Position numbers and translations under genes: made by a program | Source: Eudromia elegans | Taxonomy: Eukaryota > Chordata > Aves > Tinamiformes > Tinamidae | DNA length: 64,000 nucleotides | Direction of reading: 5' to 3' | NCBI GenBank assembly: GCA_003342815.1 | Contig: PTEX01000012.1 | Coordinates: 4,883,209-4,947,208, forward strand | Shown here: positions 59,149 to 64,000 of the stretch, in pieces | Layout of the letters: every line of letters begins with the position of its first letter | Numbering within the stretch: the stretch's first letter is position 1 | The notes under the pieces: model-generated | Databases searched by the model: none | What the model was told of the DNA's origin: nothing | The model's input: only the letters and a program-made list of their open reading frames with translations

Positions 59149-62100
59149 AGTTGGCTTTCTGCAAATCTTAAGGGGCTTCTCCAGATGTTGGATGCTCATT
59201 AAAATGAATTCTGTTCCAGTTCAAAAGTCTTTGGAGGAGTATGGAGCAAGGCAACAGTCCATTGATTCTCTCCTATTAGACTCAATGTTGGGTTCATTTC
59301 ATGTTCAGCAAGTAAAAATGTGCAGCTGTTAGCTCATTTCTCAACGGAGCTTTTGGCCACAGAAGACTTGTATGTTCTAGTGCAATTATTTACAGTTTTG
59401 GTGGTAAAGATAAAGGCCCATCCAGGAGGCTTTTTCTTCCTTCAATCACTGTCATGTGGGTCTGATTCACCAAGGATGAGTTGCCCTTGAGTCTCTGTTG
59501 GCAAAATAAGGTCTCTACCGTTGGTGAAAGTGGTTGGGAACTACAGTAGTGACCAGGCTCTGCTCAGTCTGCTGAGTAATTCGAGCGTGTTTGGATTGGC
59601 TTGTTTTTATGTTTGGGAGAAGGAAAAGAGAGAACAAGCGTCAATTTTTAAATTCATTTTAAGACCAGGGTAATCCCGCTTACAGTAAGAACATGCTACA
59701 ATGGAAGGAAGTAAATTCAAGAACACAGAGGTTATATCCTATTTCCTTTGCTTTTTATGCTAGCACATAGTAAATTAATAGACTGTGCTAAAGACACGCA
59801 TTGGGTTTGTTTTCTTTCTTTTATTCCTCAGGTAGGTAAATAGATTCTTTTTTTCAGATCTGGTTGCTAACTGCAGGCTTTTTTTGTTGTTTTTTTGGTT
59901 TTTTTTCATTACCTTTTGCAGGCATATATAATCAGGTGTGTAATTTTTGGATTAGCAGCTTGTTTATATACTGAGTAGGTTTTTATTTTTATCTGTAATG
60001 TTTTTTCTGTTTATTTCAACAAAGTGATTACTGTGGTCTTGTAAGACCGTGATAATGCCAAGGGAATTGTCCCTTTTAAAGCCACCACATGTTAAACAAG
60101 CTTCTGGAGGGTAGCGCCAAACGTGACAGGTTGGTAAATAATACTCAGAGCTTTCTAACACCAGGCTGTAGTAATCATAAGGACTTTGTGCCTTAAGGTA
60201 GAGGAAAAGTCAACGTACAGGAGACAGAAATATGGAAAAGTCTGTCACAGAAATGTAACGTGGCTTGTCCACCCCCTGCAAAAGTTATGGCTTGTTCATC
60301 TGCATGTGATGAATCTAGAGCCTTAGGATTTTCTATTTTGAGGGGAAAGAATACAAATTCTCTTAAAAAATACAAGATGCTCCTGGCTGGCTGCAGGCAG
60401 CATCTGAGGACACTTTTCAATGCGCCTTTGGCACAGAGAGAGTTGTATTGTCTGCGGAAGGAAATGAAATTATTGAACTGAAAACAATTAACACTTAAAA
60501 CAAGATGCAAAGACAATATTATGAAACCATCTAAAATAAGGGCTTTTAGCTTTAAGGCTGAAAAGGTGCTTTAAATGTAGCTTCCTTACAGCTGCCTCGT
60601 TTTGATTGACTAACTGGGAAAAGCATGAAGAAATGCAAAAAGATCCTGCTCAGTCAAATCAATAGGAAATCCTTGAAAGCAGCCCTGAGAACAAGGCCTG
60701 CATTCAGCAGCCTGTAGTCTTCATCCGTGACAGACCCTACATGTTCATCTACGTTAAGGAAGGATCAATATGTAACTAATCCAAGAAGCAGGATTTGCCC
60801 TTCTTCGCTATTCGTGGTCACTTATGTGCATCTTCCCTTCCAACATAAGCACAAACAAGTCTTTACCTCTGGCTTGATGTCACAGTCCCGGATTTTTGCT
60901 CCCAAGCCTAAAGGGCTCCCATTTCTTTGGCTTTGCCAAAACCTCTGCTCCTGGGAGTAACCAGACACCAAAGGTACTTTTGCCATGACTGCAAAGGGGG
61001 CTTCATTAAAGTAGAGAGGAACTGGGACAGAATTCCCACTGGACATCACTCTGGGTCAGTTTAGCTGCATGCGCAAGGACAGACCTTGGTCCTGAGCACT
61101 TTGCCAGGGGTAGGATCTTGAACATCCCAGTGGCCTCGTGGTTGTTGGTGCTGGTGAAACCAGCTGGCGCTTGGAGCGTTTATTCGGAGCGCGTATTCGG
61201 AGCGGTCCCGTCACGCTGCACGGGTGCACGGCAGCAGCGGCAGCAGCAGCGACAGCGCCCCGGGGGCTGGCAGGTCTCTTTGCCTCGCGCCAGCATCGAC
61301 CTCCTGCCTCCTGCCCTGGAATTCCTGCACGGGGAAAGGTGATGCTCACAGTTGCCATCTGGTTAGCCCTGTGCTTTTGTTTGCAGGCAGCATGGAGAAA
61401 TTATCCAATGGGTAAAAGCAAAGTGTTTGGAACCCAGTTTGACAGTCCTGTTTGGTGTGGATGGATCTGTGTTTCAAACCCTTACCATTTTTTTTAAGCA
61501 TAATAACAGCTTGCATTTGACACCATGCAAAGTCTTGACTCAAAGGACTTGAGCATAAGGACACTTTGTGTAGATGCACCCAGGAGATGCAATTACCTTG
61601 CAGTCTGATTTTCTTTGTAAACTTTCTGCTCTGCGTTGTAAGAGCAATTGTCTCCTGGTATTTGGATCCCATCTTCATATTGTTTCTTTATAACTCTCTT
61701 TCTCTCTGTTAGACTGTAACAGTTAAATCTGTAACTTAATGCTTTTCTGCAGGGCCTAGCTCTGAAAACTTTGTTTTGCAGGCATTCGTTATCAGTAGTA
61801 AGGGCATGATCTTTAGATCAATGCAAACTCCTGTTAGCTGTGCGTATTCCCTATAGGGTCTCAAATACTACTGAAACAAGTTGTGTCATCCTTTTTTTAA
61901 TGTTTGTTCCTGTGGTTTTACCTCTCTCAGTGGCTTCAGTCCATCAGACAGATACGTTCATTTCCTTTCCCGTCAAGGTATATACTCTGAGGCTGTGACT
62001 CAGCTTCCTACTCTGCTGCACACGTCTGCATGCTCTGCACTGCTCGGCCTGCGGGGTGGGTGTGGGGACACCTCTTTTTTGACCCACGTTGTTGCACTTG

Positions 62101-62544
62101 GGTCGATATACCCAGGAGATGCAGGGCACCTGCTGACGCGGCCCTGGGCCTGCCAGCACGAGGGGCTGCCTTGGTGCCTCCCGCCTGGCTCCCCACTCCA
62201 CACCGAGAGGCCTCAGGGGAGGTGCCCGCTGTCTTTCTGGTCCTGGTCTCCCTCTAGGGAGAGCCCCCGGGGAAGCTGGCGCTGCCCTGGGGGTGCAGGC
62301 TGGCTGGGCCACTAGGTCTGGATTAGACCTTCTGCAGCACCGTTCCTGGAGGGCAGCGTGAGACATCACTGCGTGAGACGTCGCTGCGTGTGGTGAAGAG
62401 CATCACGATGCCGTCTGAAAGGGCAAGCTGCTGCGCCCAGGCTGGAGTCTAGTGGGTAGGGCTGCCTCCGTTTCTTCAGCTTCATGCAAAGGATTTACTC
62501 TTAGACCAATAAAGCAGCTTCTCAACTTCATACATCTTTCAGTT

Positions 62545-62563
62545 TTGTTGTTGTTGTTGTTGT
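62545..62563 (+). repeat. (GTT)n trinucleotide repeat
   Basis: About six tandem GTT units in otherwise unremarkable intronic DNA. Confidence 0.88.
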
Positions 62564-64000
62564 GAAGCAGCCACGCTTCAGCTGAAAAGGAAAGTATTCT
62601 GCTTTGGCTTTATACATCCCAGAACTTGGAGGTGGGAAATGTATGAAATCCTGAATTTTGGTGTTTATCCTCAGTAAACTGGAATTAAAAAAACAGCGGG
62701 TAGACTTGTAGAATACAGAGAAAAAAATTAATAATTTAAGTATCTACTTATTGAAGTTACTGCCTGGTGACTGGTGTACACAGTACAATCCATTAACACA
62801 ATCACTAACATGTATCTATTATGTTTATACATTAACACTAATGATATATGTATGTATATATGAGTATATGTATATTGCAGATACATATAGAAAATGAATA
62901 TTAATAACTAATGGTAAAAACACAACTTTTAAAGCTAATTAGTCTGATCAGAGATAAAGTAGCATCCCTGAATTTGAAAGGTGCAGAACTGCAGAGAGGA
63001 GAGAGGGGAGAATAGTTTCTACTAGAAAAACAGAGGAACTGGGAGAAGGGCTCATGTTAGCACATCTGGTAGATGAAAAGGTCTGATAATTATTGCTAAT
63101 TGGAGACATTTGCTAAGCATTTATAAATATGTTTCAGCAGTGTATGAAAGTATGAGAATACAACATTGAATGAGTCCATCAGGTTATTTGCATGTTCCCT
63201 ATATTGCAGGCCATTCTACTGAGTCCCATAATTCTTGCCTAATTATGTCATATAGTCTAAAGTAATCTTTTGAAATGTGACAACTTTAGGAAAAATCTAT
63301 CACCTCCCTCGGTAGCTTGTCTCACTGTCTTCAGCTCGGGTGTTTGATCTGGTTTTCCTGTTTTGTCTTTGGCAGAGAAGAAAGCCTGGCTGTGCTAGGG
63401 ACTTGCTGCTTTGGGAGGTATAGTCACATCTGAGTCACTTTTGGGGTTGCTGCTTGATTGAGAACAGATTGCTCTCCCTACATCTCTCAACTGTAAAGCA
63501 TTTTCTCCAGACTGGAGATGACTTATGTGGCTGCTTCCTGAATTCCCTCTGGTCTTTTCCTTGCATTATTGACCATACCATTCACCAATCCTTGCTCTTC
63601 ATTCACATGGCAGCAATGTTATTTTATACATATATATGTATTTTAACTTACTGATATTGCAGAAAAAGTTAAACAAGGTAACAGGACACTGACATTGCAG
63701 AAACATTTCACATTTCAGCAAATCTGCACTTGAAGTGCAGCATAGATATGACGAAACTCAGATATGGAAGGGGCCGCAGGAAAGCATAGTTAGAAATCCT
63801 GAAGTCGAAGTCACCTTATTTCAGCTGTGTTTTGGACACAACAGATCCTGCAACACGAGCAGTCCTTGTCCTCTTGAATAGAATAGTTATGGTCCTCCTC
63901 GTCCTGCGCGGGCAGGTGAAGCAGATGGTGCCATGTGCAGCGAGTGGTTATGCTAAATTTCCTGTTCTTATTTGCCACCGCAGGGTGTGTTACAGCGCGG

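Larger units (their letters stand above)
56032..64000. other. NAV3: NAV3 intron 1, distal part of the window
   Basis: AT-rich intronic sequence with the simple repeats and inverted repeat listed separately. From 56.05 to 57.7 kb almost no frame of 60 codons exists. GC-richer patches occur at about 58680-58860, 61140-61330 and 62030-62300, none with recognisable coding content. The window ends without a further NAV3 exon. Confidence 0.6.

Noticed and set aside
40313..64000. Second NAV3 exon (start of the CH domain)
   Set aside because: I looked for a frame reading IYTDWANHYL or the LIKDLQQD region after an acceptor and saw none, so the exon must lie beyond the window.
1..64000. tRNA, rRNA, U6-type snRNA or microRNA genes
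   Set aside because: I saw no tRNA A/B box pair with cloverleaf potential, no U6-like sequence and no convincing microRNA hairpin; a covariance-model scan would be needed to exclude small RNAs.
1..64000. CRISPR arrays, phage or bacterial defence genes, endogenous retrovirus with recognisable gag/pol/env
   Set aside because: No spaced direct repeats, no bacterial gene structure and no retroviral protein motifs or paired LTRs were recognised.

Overview
The window is vertebrate nuclear DNA and almost certainly from a bird. Two 5'-truncated CR1 retrotransposons (about 1113-1403 and 24117-24601) carry the avian-type 3' end, with a conserved 3' UTR and a terminal TTCTRTGA-like octamer. There are no compact genes, operons, CRISPR arrays, phage genes or bacterial signals. 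Most open frames are short chance frames in AT-rich or GC-rich DNA.

The only gene I can name is NAV3 (neuron navigator 3), plus strand. Its first coding exon runs from the ATG at 40076 to a consensus donor at 40307 and encodes 77 residues that match the N-terminus of vertebrate NAV3 as I remember it. The exon lies in a CpG-rich segment (about 39776-40310) with GC boxes, a 12-codon upstream ORF, and a stop codon in the NAV3 frame 63 nt before the start codon. The CH domain exon that should follow is not seen before 64000, so about 23.7 kb of the window is intron 1. Positions 1 to about 39.7 kb are 5' flanking DNA, or intron of a longer NAV3 transcript if one starts further upstream.

Layout: 1-39.7 kb is flanking DNA with the two CR1 copies, several GC-rich patches (17.1-17.7, 20.4-20.7, 32.1-32.5, 35.8-36.0 kb), a 7-bp minisatellite, a diverged direct duplication (36.67/37.24 kb) and AT-rich stretches that look like possible conserved non-coding elements. 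39.7-40.3 kb is the NAV3 first-exon region. 40.3-64 kb is intron 1, with GC-rich patches at 44.8-45.6, 47.0-48.1 and 55.15-55.7 kb. The last is a strong CpG-island candidate for an alternative promoter and lies next to an unrecognised minus-strand coding-like segment (55606-56028).

I found no evidence of an undescribed multi-gene system. The points most worth checking are the 55-56 kb island and coding-like segment, the T-tract/CAG acceptor-like site immediately upstream of the NAV3 exon, and the candidate regulatory stretches. All assignments come from reading the sequence and from memory of the families; no alignment or database search was run.
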